Positions 21,174 to 31,463 are shown, counted from the stretch's first letter. The stretch: 64,000 nucleotides of DNA from Glomus cerebriforme (GCA_003550305.1 QKYT01000362.1:8644-72643), one strand, 5' to 3'. Translations and numbers: made by a program. Notes: generated by a model from the letters alone, not told the origin.

Positions 21174-22779
21174 ATGTCTTCTACAACTGCAAACCACTCC
21201 TCTTTGGTCAAAAACTGGGATACTGAGACTCTCATTATTTTCTTACGCGACCTGGACATAAATCTTGATGAGGACAATTTCAAGATCCTTCGTAAGCAGA
21301 AAATAGATGGCCAAATCTTTCCAGACATGACCGAAAGAAAGTTCATGAAGGATGGTATGAAGCGGGGACCTGTTATGAAGCTTGAAAAATAAGCTAAAAT
21401 ATTAAAAGAGGAAATGAGAACTTTCAGAAAAGGCAAAATCGAATACTTTTGGCTCTTTCCATGCGGTATATAGTCTTTCCAGCATTTCATATCCTGGTCA
21501 ACTAATATGTTTGGACCTACCGAAAGAAACGAGGCACATACGGTATTTTACAATACATTATATATTTTCCGTGATGATCCGATGACCTCGCAGGAGATCC
21601 TCAAAGTTGTTAGAAATCTTTTACTTAATAAAAAGGTATGTATTTTCCATTCCACAGGCCCAAACATGCATTTTTTAGTTATGGGTATGTTAAGCATAAG
21701 AAGTTTCGCTTGGGAATGTATAAGCCCTCGGTTATTGCAGTGCTTGAGCATATTCATTCTATTAGATGTTGTGAGATTATTTAACAATACTTTTTGACAA
21801 AGGTCTACTGTTTCTGGAGGAGAATTCGGTTATGTACCTTCCTTTCGATAAAAGTATAGTGAATAATATTCCATGTTCTGGGTGGATCCTTTGACCATAT
21901 GGTTGTTACTTCTGGTGTCGTCATTCTAAAAACATTATTTTTTTATTCCATTATCCCCAATGATGATACTTACTACTGAGGGGTCTATTTTTATATAGGT
22001 CAATGGAAAAAAAAGTCGCAAACCTTTAGCCGATATTACTAACCTACAAGAAGAGATAATAGAGAAGTCAGTCCCTCTAAAGTCAGATTTGTTAGTTTCT
22101 TCTGCCCATGTCACTAAAAAATGAAGTATTAGCAAAGTTTTGGATGTTCCTGCAGATATCCCATTGCGAGATAATAAATCTATAGACATTTTGGAGATTT
22201 TAAAGACCGCAGTACATGATTTCGACCAAGGTATAATAGCACTAGGATCCTCCCGCTCATATAAAAGTTCCAACCATTTGTATGTGAATTCTGAACATTA
22301 TATCAAAGTTCCAAGAGAAAGTACATACGATGCAGAGATGTACCGGGTCCTAGTGAATTGGTTAAGGAAGATCCATGGATATGAGATCACTGGCCAGTGG
22401 CACCTCGAACAAGTTTGTGATGATAGGGACTACCATCACCTCTATTGCGATCTAACTATAAAGAAGCCCAATAGTCCCCATCTGGAAGGTCTTCTCAAAT
22501 TATTAGCGACGGCATCAATTCTGAAACTAGAAGGCCATTTCGAACAAGTATTTAAGTATGAAGAGCAACTCCATCCCCAAGAGATCTGGATCATACACTT
22601 CTCCCGTGAAGATTATGTTGTAACTAATCCGTATTAGCCATCTGAGAAGCTCCAAGAGAAAGGATTAAATGTCGTCCATTTTGGCATGACAAGGAGTTTA
22701 AAAATGTGAGAATGAGTGCCAGATTTCGGGATACTACTGACCAGTACTGCGAAATTATAGATGAGATAATTCTTTAGCT
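21174..22779 (+). pseudogene. Second SAM-domain gene with a nuclease-like C-terminal domain, broken
   Basis: The ATG at 21174 begins a SAM domain (TLIIFLRDLDINLDEDNFKI, then MTERKFMKDGMKRGPVMKL) ended by TAA at 21390. Pieces follow at 21507-21797 and from about 21998. The 22140-22637 part contains the last domain (EMYRVLVNWLRKIHGYEI, then YCDLTIK and LLATAS), ended by TAG at 22635 in place of a probable Trp. The frame continues and, after a shift, ends at 22779. The D...(T/V)-I-K pattern followed by a hydrophobic strand resembles the PD-(D/E)XK-like domain found behind SAM or CRN parts in AM fungi; this is inference. At least three breaks make it a pseudogene. Confidence 0.55.
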
Positions 22780-23250
22780 TTAGTACCTTCGATTATAGAT
22801 GTACTATTATTATTTTGTATTATAATAAAACTGGTCCTAGTGGTCTATTTCACAAATATATATTCATGTACCAGATAATAAATTTTTTTGGCAAAATTTC
22901 AGTGACGGCCCATCATCCAAAATCATATGAACTTTACAATATAAAACCATTAAGATCTTCTGGGTCAGAGGTATCTCCCTCAATCAAAGATTTTGGGATA
23001 TATAGCTAAATATATTTTTTATCTGATTTTATGAATAGAGTAATCTTTATTTTTTTTCTGAATAATGTGAAGAAAAAATGGGCATGACCATTGATCACGT
23101 GATCAGAGTCCAACCAATCCCCTACCAGATATGACACAATTCGTGATATAGGCGTGTACCACTATAGTCTATAGATGAATTTTGCATGCAAACTTTTTTT
23201 TTGCGCAAAACTATATCTAATAAATATTCCATTCTGACTATAAACATATT
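22780..23250. other. Intergenic stretch with dispersed repeat words
   Basis: Contains GTGACGGCCCATCAT at 22902 (imperfect copy of the palindrome at 11659) and CCCTCAATCAAAGATTTTGG at 22977. No gene seen. Confidence 0.4.
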
Positions 23251-23253
23251 ATT

Positions 23254-23862
23254 GATAGACTACCCGAAAGTCTTGTTAAGAGAGCTTGCCAGAGACTCTT
23301 GCACCATTCTAAAGATCCTGTTCCATTAGAATCTATTTCTGAGAAGTCTGAGCAAATTGAATCATACTTGAGGCATACATTAGAAGTTTATAATAATTCA
23401 TTAAATAGGAAGAAACGTAAAACTATGACCCAGGAAAAAACATTGCGCTCTCGAAGCTGGCCAGAATGTAATGTATTTCCAGCAATACTGGCTATATATG
23501 TTGCAGACATTGGAACCCAAACCAATAATTCTACTCGACCGGAGGTGCTAAAGCATGATCATGAAGAAGAGAATAATCGTCGGGTAGTAAATGAACTTAA
23601 AGTATTGTCCCAACATCTGCTTGATTATAATAGATGAACTTTTGAGAAATTTATGCTAGATATAGAAAAGGAATATAGGAAGCGGGTTACTGCAAATAAA
23701 AGATTATGATGTGAAGTTAAGGATCTGAAGATGCAGGTGCAGGAGGCAGAAAAAGAGCTGGCATCTATGAAGTCAGATTCTATTCACTAAGAAATGGCAT
23801 ATCCCATCCTTTCTGAATCCTATGAGGATAGTTTGGAGGCACTGTTAAATCAAAGACAATAA
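23254..23862 (+). pseudogene. Hypothetical coiled-coil gene with three in-frame stops
   Basis: A single frame runs from about 23254 to TAA 23860, interrupted by TGA at 23635 and 23707 and TAA at 23788. The central part is polar, and the final third (DIEKEYRKRV, then EVKDLKMQVQEAEKELASMK) is a coiled coil. No upstream ATG is obvious; the first part may be an exon. Its 3' end overlaps the 3' end of the ATPase gene on the other strand by about 80 bases. Family unknown. Confidence 0.35.
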
Positions 23863-24628
23863 AATTGCGATCAGTCAAATAGTTAATGACATCTTTATAT
23901 ATGCTACGTCAGTCATAGGCATATAGGCGAAGAATTCTGCTCAATTCTTCTGAAGTGGACCCATTAAAGAGTACAACGTAATTTACGTTTTTTCTTATCA
24001 GTTTTGGGCAGTCAAAAAAACTCTGAGAGACGTAAATACTGCTAATATTACTATGTCGTCCTCTAGAGAAATAAGGTTTAATCTTTTCCTGAACTTTCTT
24101 CGAATCAACACACACATCTTCGAATATGGCCACCATACCTCTCTCNGGAGAAAAGGAATCAGGATTTGGAATTTTATCAGGCTTTAGAGCCCAAAATGTA
24201 ATATCTTCACGATATGGTTTTGGGCTATTTGCAATTATCTGATATCCAGATTTGAGATATAAATATTTTTTCTCTTCAAGATAATGACCGATAAGGAGCA
24301 AATCATCATTTTTTATATAGCGGGTTCCTCCTTTTTTACCATTAAACATGCGATAAAACTTATTCCCCAATAATAGGTTCATAACTTCATTAGTTTTTCC
24401 TGAATTGGTACGACCACTGATTAGTAATGTAAAGGGNCATTGAGGAGTTGAATTCAATCCGTTAAACCTCTTTGCATCTTTAATCTCATCAATATGGAGA
24501 ATGATTTTTTCTNCTGGATCAAGCTTTTNGACTTTATGTTTCTTATGATCTTTCATATTGCTTAATATCATACTTAAAAAATGTATTATGAAAATTTGCG
24601 GGACCGCGCAGTCTGGGAAAAATGCCAA
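23780..24628 (-). pseudogene. A32/FtsK-like DNA-packaging ATPase, one in-frame TGA
   Basis: 283 codons from the first ATG at 24628 (an ATG at residue 25 is the more likely start) to TAG 23780. TGA at 23909-23911 stands where a Trp is expected, and the frame continues (RSIYKDVINYLTD, then FIVFDLTVPPN). Walker A is GRTNSGKT (residues 72-79). Walker B is MVAIFEDV (about 164-171), followed by [20 protein letters not shown], the arginine-finger and sensor region of the A32 packaging ATPases of NCLDVs, virophages and Polintons. These pump genomes into capsids. Two N bases fall in the gene. It lies 20 bases downstream of the nuclease gene and reads the same way, so the two were probably co-transcribed with the integrase. 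Confidence 0.85.
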
Positions 24629-24647
24629 GAAAATAATACTCTCTGAC

Positions 24648-25340
24648 CTAACTGGAAGAACTATTCAAGAACCCTTTCTTGATTAGAGTATGCCTGATAT
24701 AGGATAGGAGATCAGCGGTATATGAAATTTTGATAAGGCATATATTTTGCTTCTTGCATATATCCCACTTCTTCTGATCACGAATTTTTTGTATTTCTAA
24801 AGTTTCATTCTCCCGATGATATAGGCTATTGTGATGATAGTGTTGAGGGTCATGATATTCAAAAGCAAGACGCAATTCCTTATTATATCCATCCAAGTGT
24901 AGTCCATCTAAGAACTTAACCCTACATGGTGGAAATTTCTTGCCTAGTAGATCCTCAAAAATATATCGGCATTTACGCTCTTGAGTATGATGGCATAGAG
25001 GGCACCACTCGAATTTTTTCATGATATATTTTAGTGGATACTCCCACTGGTGTACACCATTTTCGCAAGACCAAAGATATACATCATGACCATTTANTTG
25101 ACCAGTNCTTCCTAGANACTGACCACCACGTCTTCTGGCATAATCTTTANCATGATCAAACTCGCTATTGNTAGGGGAGACATNAANNAAATTTACAGAT
25201 AATATTCTTTGAGGGGNGAGCTCAGGATCACNAGTCAAATNCATGANTTCTTCTNNNACAAATNCCCGCTTTGGAGCAAATTCATCGTCATCACTCCCGA
25301 GATAATATAGGACAGGCTCCTTTTTAGAGACCACAATTTT
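24648..25340 (-). CDS. Zinc-ribbon plus VSR-like endonuclease, in frame with the integrase
   Basis: The frame continues from the integrase after one TGA (25341-25343). The first 40 residues are the integrase tail ([18 protein letters not shown]). Then comes a repeat-type zinc ribbon ([13 protein letters not shown]...CPLC), followed by a very-short-patch-repair-like nuclease fold: [20 protein letters not shown], with Asp in the first strand, Glu-Tyr and Gln-His in the next, and [16 protein letters not shown] at the end. This zinc-ribbon/VSR pair is common in AM fungi. More than ten N bases lie in 25097-25264, blurring the junction with the integrase. It could be a separate protein starting near 25150 or the C-terminal half of a fusion. 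Confidence 0.65.
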   Translation of the reverse strand, partial: KIVVSKKEPVLYYLGSDDDEFAPKRXFXXEEXMXLTXDPELXPQRILSVNXXXVSPXNSEFDHXKDYARRRGGQXLGXTGQXNGHDVYLWSCENGVHQWEYPLKYIMKKFEWCPLCHHTQERKCRYIFEDLLGKKFPPCRVKFLDGLHLDGYNKELRLAFEYHDPQHYHHNSLYHRENETLEIQKIRDQKKWDICKKQNICLIKISYTADLLSYIRHTLIKKGFLNSSSS

Positions 25341-26299
25341 TCAGATTTTATGAATAGAAGGCGAGTATGTGGGGTCTGTAGCCCTTTTCTGATTCTCCAT
25401 TCCTCCCTCCCATTCAGCATTTGCAAGAAGATAGCGAACTGAATCACCTTTCTTCAATGTTATTTCATCTTTGCCAATAGGTCGCTTTGATGATATNGAT
25501 GGCTTAGATTCAACCTCTTCNAATAAAATGGCTTCTGAAGGNGCTAATCCCCATTTTGAAGTACCCGGAGCTCTAATAAGGCGTGTGGGNTAATTGTTTA
25601 GGTAATNGACAACTTTTGGCAAATGCCTAACCCATGCTCTTATTAATCTTGGATCAGAAGATATAGACTCAACAGAATACTGAATTTTATAGAGCATTTC
25701 CCTTCTGTCTTATTGAAACGTTCTACCATTCCATTACCTCGATGGGAATATGAACCAATCACTCGAATAGTGACATTATACTCTTGCATTAGCCTAGAGG
25801 TCTCGCCCATCCATTCTCGCCCATTATCGNATTGAAGAAGCTTTGGCCAAGTTAATGGGTTATTTCGATCTCCATATTTTCTCTTAAATGCTTTAGCGAC
25901 TTCTGAACTTTTCTTCGATGTGAGTGGAACTGAAGCCTTATATCGGGAAGCGCAGTCTATTATATTAAGTACCGCTTTATAGGTCTTACCTTTGTAGTAA
26001 TCGTGGGTAAGNAACATTATATNGCACTGGTGGACACAATTTGGTCGTGTTATTTTTCCATAACTGACTCTAGGGATATGTTTTGGTGGAGGCATATAGA
26101 TTTGGTGTGATTGCTGATTTTCCAAAAATTCTTTGCATTCGCTCAGGCGGAATCGATGCCCCTCCTTTTTACATGCATCTCTCAATGATTTAGGATTGGA
26201 GTAATACCCAGGAGGACGATAATATATTTCACGTAATATGATATTTTTTTCGATTTTCTGAGCCTCATTGGGGTCTATCAAAATTTGCGGTTGGCTCAT
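25341..26299 (-). pseudogene. Retroviral-type (rve) integrase of Maverick type, broken
   Basis: The ATG at 26299 opens an N-terminal helical region and the catalytic core. VLNIIDCASRYKASVPLTSK follows the region of the first Asp (obscured by Ns near 26012-26023). LLQxDNGREWMG carries the second Asp and MVERFNKT the catalytic Glu, about 35 residues later, as in D,D-35-E integrases. A frameshift near 25690 leads to the C-terminal part (RLIRAWVRHLPKVV, then KRATDPTYSPSIHKI), whose frame meets TGA at 25341. The enzyme would insert linear element DNA into chromosomes. Its start is 30 bases from the divergent gag start at 26330, so both were probably driven from one short intergenic region. Confidence 0.85.
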
Positions 26300-26329
26300 T
26301 CTGATTCTCTTTTATAATCACAAAAAAGA

Positions 26330-28806
26330 ATGGCATTTCGGAGGCCTCATCCAAGGCGGATAAGAACATGTGAAAAACATAAAGCTGAGCTGGAAGAGGA
26401 GAACTATCATCTTCGTAGTGAATTGCAGACAGAAGTTGATAGTAATCGTCAGAATGAGAGACGAATTAATCAACTGGAACGGGATTATGTCCGATGTGAG
26501 CAAGAAATTCAAGATCTCAATAGGGAGATAGAGCGCCATGAAAATGCTTCAGAAGAAGAAATATCAGAACTGAAATCTGAAATCTCCAGCCTAAAAAATC
26601 AGCTATATCAAGCTAGGAAAGATGTGCAAGATAAGGGAAAATATATTTCTAGTTTAGAAGAGCGGTTAGTAGAATCTGAGGAACAAGTTGAGAAATTGTG
26701 ATGCCGGATCAAGATCATCTCATCACGAAAAAATTCGCCAGAACGAGAGAATTCTCCAGACTTGTATAATCCTAATATTAACTTAGAAATGGCTACCATC
26801 ACAGAGCTAGCAAATGCTATAGATGGTTATGTGAAAAATAGGACAACGGTCAGGGATATTCTAATAGATCAAATAAAAAGGACGACAAGACAGGTATGCC
26901 GAAAAGAGAATAATTTACATCAGGATTTAGTCCGTGAGCAAAGAAGGCGCTATGATGCAGAAGCTGAGCGAGATCTTGCTATTACGCGAAGAGATCTTGC
27001 TGAAGGAGCAATGGATAGGGTTGTTAGTGATCTTTAGCAGTTGTGGGCTAATACCCAAAGTCAAGTAAATAGGATGATAAATAATACGGCAAGAAAGCAG
27101 GCCCATATAGGTGCATTGGTACAAGAAAACTTTGCCTTATGACTGCTATATCAGCGAAATGCCTACCACCTACAGCGAAGTAGAGGGGATATAGGTTTAT
27201 TAGAGTATAATCGTGATAGGCTTTATGAGCGATATGAAAAATAGAAGAATAAGACCCAAGCAGAACACCAGAATAATTTAAATTTGCAGGCACAAATTTT
27301 GGCACTTCAGAATAACTCACCTAATATACAACAAATAGGAATGGTAGGATATGGACCCCCAATATTTTATGGACATCCTGGAGAATATCCAGAGGACTTT
27401 CTCAGAGACTTTCAAAGATATGTAGTAGCTAGTCGAATAAATGTAGCTTCTGGAGCAGGTCAGGCCGCCGGAAGAGCGGAGGCTTTAGGTTTATTAATAT
27501 CTTGTCTTGAAGGTCCTGCTAAGCAATGGTATGAAAATCGCATCAAAGGCAAGAATTGGAGATGTGGTAATATCTCAGATAATTTAGGTATAGCTACTTT
27601 AACTGCTGTTAGAGTTTTGGCCACCAAAAATGGAGGTGGCCAGGTTGGTGCTTTGAATACTGCTGGAGAATTCCAAGGTAAGGCGGCCACCGAAATTGGT
27701 AGAATTGGAGCAGAAGTCGCAACTGGTGCTGATATTATTCCAAATGGAACATGGGATGAAGACTGGTCTATAGCTAGTGGCGAACCTGTAAATAATGCAC
27801 CAGTAGCATCTATCACTGGTGGTGATTTACCTGCTGTTATAATAGCACCTAACATTACACTTGGCCAACTTATATACTTACTCAAAACTGCCTATACGAC
27901 CATCAAACACTTAAAACAGACGGTAGTTTTTGGTCAACTTATGCAAGGAGATATGGTATTGAAGAGTTTTCTGCCCGAGTCAAGAAGATTGGTAAATTAG
28001 CTGAAATGACTCCTGAACAACAAAGAGAACAATTAATTCGTGGCTTAAGTCCTATGAATCAGTATAATCTTCGAATGATAGCTAAGTTTCATGATACGCA
28101 TGACAATATTGTAGAAGCCTTAGCCGAAGCAGAAAAATTTACATTATCTCAAAAGAATGCACCATCTTCTATTCCAGTTTTCCCAGTATCCAACCCCTAT
28201 GTAGATACTAACAGATCAGGAGGTGGGATGACTAAAAATGAAATCGAGGACTTGATAAAAACCACAATGGCTCAGCCCCAACAAAATACTGATTTACAAT
28301 CTTCTATTAAATCATTGCAGGAGACTATGTCTCGAGCGACTAAGACTCTAGATAATAGTAAAAAATCAGCCAATAAAAGAGGGGAAGACCTTATTATTAG
28401 ACGATTTTTAAGTGAGTTACTAAGGACAAAATCAAATAAGCAACCTGAAGATGATTATAATTATGACCCTGTGGATAATATTACTGACAGTATGGCCAGC
28501 ATGACATTAAATAGTGCCACAATAAATGCTATCAAATCTGCCGTTAAAAGTGCCGTTAAGAAAAAATGTACCAAGTGTAGTAGATTTGGACACACTTCTC
28601 GTAAGTGCTCTGTGAAGAAGAAAAAGAAAAGCAAGAAGTCGAAGAAAGGTAAGGTCAATCTCGCTATAGAACCAGATTCAGATTCAGATTCTTCTTCTTC
28701 TGATACCTCATCTAGCGATAGTTCTGATTCTGATTTAAGTTCAGATGATTCTTCCGATTCTGGAGGCGATATTACTGTTAATATTGCCAAGGCAAAAAAA
28801 AAGTGA
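26330..28806 (+). pseudogene. Gag-like protein: coiled coil, gag domain, CCHC zinc knuckle
   Basis: One frame from ATG 26330 to about 27945, interrupted by TGA 26699, TAG 27035, TGA 27140 and TAG 27242. A frameshift near 27945 enters the frame that ends at TGA 28804. The N-terminal half is an Arg/Glu-rich coiled coil. The middle has the retrotransposon gag signature (PIFYGHPGEYPEDFLRDFQ, then LISCLEGPAKQWYE, later IRGLSPMNQ). Near 28565 lies CTKCSRFGHTSRKC, a C-x2-C-x4-H-x4-C zinc knuckle, followed by a Lys/Ser/Asp-rich tail. It is followed directly by a retropepsin gene. Gag proteins of this kind assemble particles and bind nucleic acid. Ends in A9-GTGA; a -1 shift there opens 52 more codons to TAA 28959. 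Confidence 0.8.
28794..28806 (+). promoter_or_regulatory. Possible -1 frameshift site at the end of gag
   Basis: Nine A followed by GTGA. In the gag frame it reads A-AAA-AAG then TGA, a known type of slippery sequence. Slipping back one base opens a 52-codon tail (SSAKLREMILERSTLLEESI and on) toward the protease. Homopolymer error is the competing explanation. Confidence 0.35.
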
Positions 28807-28976
28807 AGCAGAAGTCTAGCTCTAAGAAATCGCCCATTAAAGAAATGTCTAGCGCCAAGCTGAGAGAAATGATCCTAGAGAGATCAACTCTTTTAGAGGA
28901 AAGTATTCGTAAAATTCTTCAAAGTGAACTTAAATTAATTTTTTCCTATCATTTCTCCTAAGACTCTAGTCCCGTT

Positions 28977-29630
28977 ATGTCTAAACAGATAGCGAAGATA
29001 AAGTTTCAAAGCAACGTTCCACCATCTTCTAATGATTTGATTTCAGATGAGTCCAGTCTAGAGGAGGAGTCTTTAGATGATCCAATGGAGATCGATTTCG
29101 TCAAGAAGAAGGAGCCGAAAACAAGTGTGGTGACCGTGAAGTGCAAAATCAAATGCTTAAAGATTCCAGCCATGACTCTTGACTCCGGGGCAGAGCCTCC
29201 AATTATAACAAAGAACATTGTCGTTCATCTTAAGGCTAAAATAGACGAATCTGAAAAACACGACCTTAGCGGTGTGGCTACTGTCCCAATTGAATCTATT
29301 AGTGTTGCCCACAATTTGCCAATTACTTTAGCTCCTGGACTCACTATTCATGAAGATTTTATAGTTGTAGATTATCATAAGCCAACCCTAATATTTTCTA
29401 ACCAGCTCTTGAAGAAATATAAATGCGCAATGGATTGGGATACCAANGAGCTAAAGATCTCTCTGAATGGAAAAGATTATATTATTCCGATCACTATGCA
29501 TAAGGTCAAGAACAAGCTCGAGGTGAATTATGCGAGGACTACTCCCAAATGCGATGATCTGCTAGCTCCGGACAAGATTTCTCAGGACCCGCAAGACTTA
29601 AGCGAGGATGAGACATTAAAAAAAAAGTGA
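28977..29630 (+). CDS. Retropepsin-like aspartic protease
   Basis: 217 residues from ATG 28977. The catalytic motif LDSGAE is at residues 68-73, preceded by the strand LKIPAMT. LIFSNQLLKKYKCAMDWD (138-155) matches the second hydrophobic strand and flap-distal region where retrotransposon proteases have LGxDWL. The ATG lies 5 codons after the TAA that ends the -1 frame of gag, so the gene sits where pro sits in a Ty3/Gypsy gag-pro arrangement, but no reverse transcriptase follows. One N at 29447. Like gag, it ends in A9-GTGA, and a -1 shift there opens 33 codons to TAA 29726. It may process the gag-like protein. Intact apart from the N. Confidence 0.8.
   Translation: MSKQIAKIKFQSNVPPSSNDLISDESSLEEESLDDPMEIDFVKKKEPKTSVVTVKCKIKCLKIPAMTLDSGAEPPIITKNIVVHLKAKIDESEKHDLSGVATVPIESISVAHNLPITLAPGLTIHEDFIVVDYHKPTLIFSNQLLKKYKCAMDWDTXELKISLNGKDYIIPITMHKVKNKLEVNYARTTPKCDDLLAPDKISQDPQDLSEDETLKKK
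29618..29630 (+). promoter_or_regulatory. Possible -1 frameshift site at the end of the retropepsin gene
   Basis: The same A9-GTGA as at the end of gag. The -1 frame adds VSYEELEKILYDTLISEAKL and 13 more residues, similar in layout to the gag tail. Confidence 0.35.
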
Positions 29631-29742
29631 GTTATGAAGAGCTTGAAAAAATATTGTATGATACTCTCATTTCTGAAGCTAAATTAATTAAGATTAATAA
29701 AAACCTCCGATCTTTTTTTCCACGTTAACTATGAATTCTGGC

Positions 29743-30387
29743 TTAGTGGGGTACTTTTGATGAATTTAATGGGCTGAAAGATGAGTTACGAGCTAGGCAC
29801 TTTTCTGATTCGTGTATAGCTTCTTCCGCTTCGATATTATTTTTTTCAATTGAAGCAATTAGATCATACGAAATATCTAGTAAGGAATTTTGGTAAGAAC
29901 CTTTAGTTGAAATCTCAGGTAAGTTAGAACTTTGGACGGGTTTGGGTTTCGATGACTTCTTTTTCTTTTTTTGCTTTTCATGTATACGATCCAGGGGAGA
30001 CCCATCCGTCTCAATGGACTCGGGAAATGAAGGGGCGGTTTCTAGAGAAACCCTAGATATTTTTCTTGAAATTGACTTGTCTAACAACTTTAAAGATCCT
30101 GAAATTGGTGGATGGTTATTTTCTTTATCTTGGGGACTATTCTCTAAAGGAGGAACTGATGAGATGGATTGTACCTTCCTAAGCTCTTCGAAAAAGTGGT
30201 TTCCATTTTGCTGTGAACGTTCACAATCATTCCATATATCATGAACATGATTTTTATTAATATGATACTCCTTTACTATCATATATACTGGAACCTTATT
30301 TTTGAAATGTCTAATTTCTTCGATCTGTTCAGAAGTCAAGACTGTGGCACTTCGCTGATAATGAGTTTTTAAAATTGAGTTAGACAT
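29743..30387 (-). CDS. Helix-turn-helix protein with homeodomain-like N-terminus
   Basis: 214 residues from ATG 30387. Residues 14-57 (ATVLTSEQIEEIRHFKNK, then YHINKNHVHDIWNDCERSQQ) have the three-helix pattern of a transposase- or homeodomain-like HTH. A Ser/Pro/Lys-rich disordered middle follows (KQKKKKKSSKPKP), then a helical, Ser-rich C-terminus. A role in binding element DNA is plausible but inferred. It is convergent with the gag-protease pair (113 bases between the stops, or 14 if the -1 frame is used). Intact ORF. Confidence 0.55.
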   Translation of the reverse strand: MSNSILKTHYQRSATVLTSEQIEEIRHFKNKVPVYMIVKEYHINKNHVHDIWNDCERSQQNGNHFFEELRKVQSISSVPPLENSPQDKENNHPPISGSLKLLDKSISRKISRVSLETAPSFPESIETDGSPLDRIHEKQKKKKKSSKPKPVQSSNLPEISTKGSYQNSLLDISYDLIASIEKNNIEAEEAIHESEKCLARNSSFSPLNSSKVPH

Positions 30388-30686
30388 ACTCCTCCGATAT
30401 TTTTAGACAATGTATTTAGATTCATAAAAAATATTAGGCATTAATATTTATCATTTTAGATAGATAATAAATATTATAATTTATTATTTATTGTTTTTAG
30501 CTGAGAGAGAACATTAAAATATATAATTTATAGTTTTAGATAGATAGAATACATTCTAATCCGCTATCTGTAATTAATGATAAAAAATGATCGATATCCT
30601 TCCTATTCATTCTATATTTATCGTAATTGTTCTCTAACAAAAAATATGAAAAGTTTTTTTTTACAGTTTATGGCCAATATAAATAA
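30388..30686. other. AT-rich intergenic stretch with short repeats
   Basis: Repeats of TTTTAGATAGATA with AATA(T/C)ATTCTAAT-type words occur three times between 30456 and 30555. Probably a divergent promoter for the genes at 29743-30387 and 30687-31277. Confidence 0.35.
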
Positions 30687-31277
30687 ATGGGAACATATGA
30701 TCTTGAAAAGGAGATATACCGCATCTTGGAAGACTCATCCAAAATTCGAGATTATAATGCTAGGTTGCGGAGCCAATATATAAATCTCAATGATGAGAAT
30801 AGGCAGTTAAAGGTTGAAAACTCCAAACTTGTCTCCCAGAGTGCTTGTACAGAAATATCTCTTGCCAAAGCCAAAGCCGATAACTTTGCAAAATCAGAGA
30901 AAGTGAAGTCGCTTCAGTCTGTGATTAATTTATTGGCCCCAGGATACTCCGATAAGAATAATCAGTCGGACTCACATGTAAAAAGCGGGCCGATAGGCGC
31001 TTCACATGGCAGAAAAAATGATGAGCCAGAAGACCCAGTCTCTTTGAGACTCTCTAGCACTTCTTCAGTTATAGGCACCCTGGATAGGCCTTTTCAAGGC
31101 GAGAAGAGTAGCGTGGATTCGAAAACTGACCTCGAGAAATTATTGTCATTTATACTTGCCTTTTCAATAATACTTTTTCTTCTGATCGCAATTATGGGGT
31201 TTATTATTGTGAAAAAGTCACAAAATACACAGGAAAAGGCTGAGCAATATATTCAGACTAGAGATTGGCATCTCTAA
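30687..31277 (+). CDS. Coiled-coil protein with one C-terminal membrane segment
   Basis: 196 residues from ATG 30687. Residues 5-75 form a coiled coil (LEKEIYRILEDSSKI, then LNDENRQLKVENSKL). A Ser/Gly-rich linker follows, then a strongly hydrophobic stretch at residues 150-174 (FILAFSIILFLLIAIMGFII) flanked by Asp/Glu/Lys, so it is a single-pass tail-anchored-type membrane protein. No family recognised. In viruses with packaging ATPases such small membrane proteins may be structural, but nothing here proves this. Intact. Confidence 0.55.
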   Translation: MGTYDLEKEIYRILEDSSKIRDYNARLRSQYINLNDENRQLKVENSKLVSQSACTEISLAKAKADNFAKSEKVKSLQSVINLLAPGYSDKNNQSDSHVKSGPIGASHGRKNDEPEDPVSLRLSSTSSVIGTLDRPFQGEKSSVDSKTDLEKLLSFILAFSIILFLLIAIMGFIIVKKSQNTQEKAEQYIQTRDWHL

Positions 31278-31463
31278 AGGCTAGCTGTACGATTAGAGGC
31301 TGAAAGGAAAAAAATGACTGATATACATGAAAATATATAAATAGACCAGACATTTATTATCTCAAATCCTAATCGACTACTGTATAAGTACTGGCGCTAA
31401 TGGGACTTTTTCGAATCTTTTTTGGATATGAGCTAATACCTTTTCTGATAAATCTCTTTCGGC

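Noticed and set aside
30687..31277. Coiled-coil membrane protein as a capsid or penton protein
   Set aside because: Too short and helical for a jelly-roll fold; only a membrane tail can be supported.
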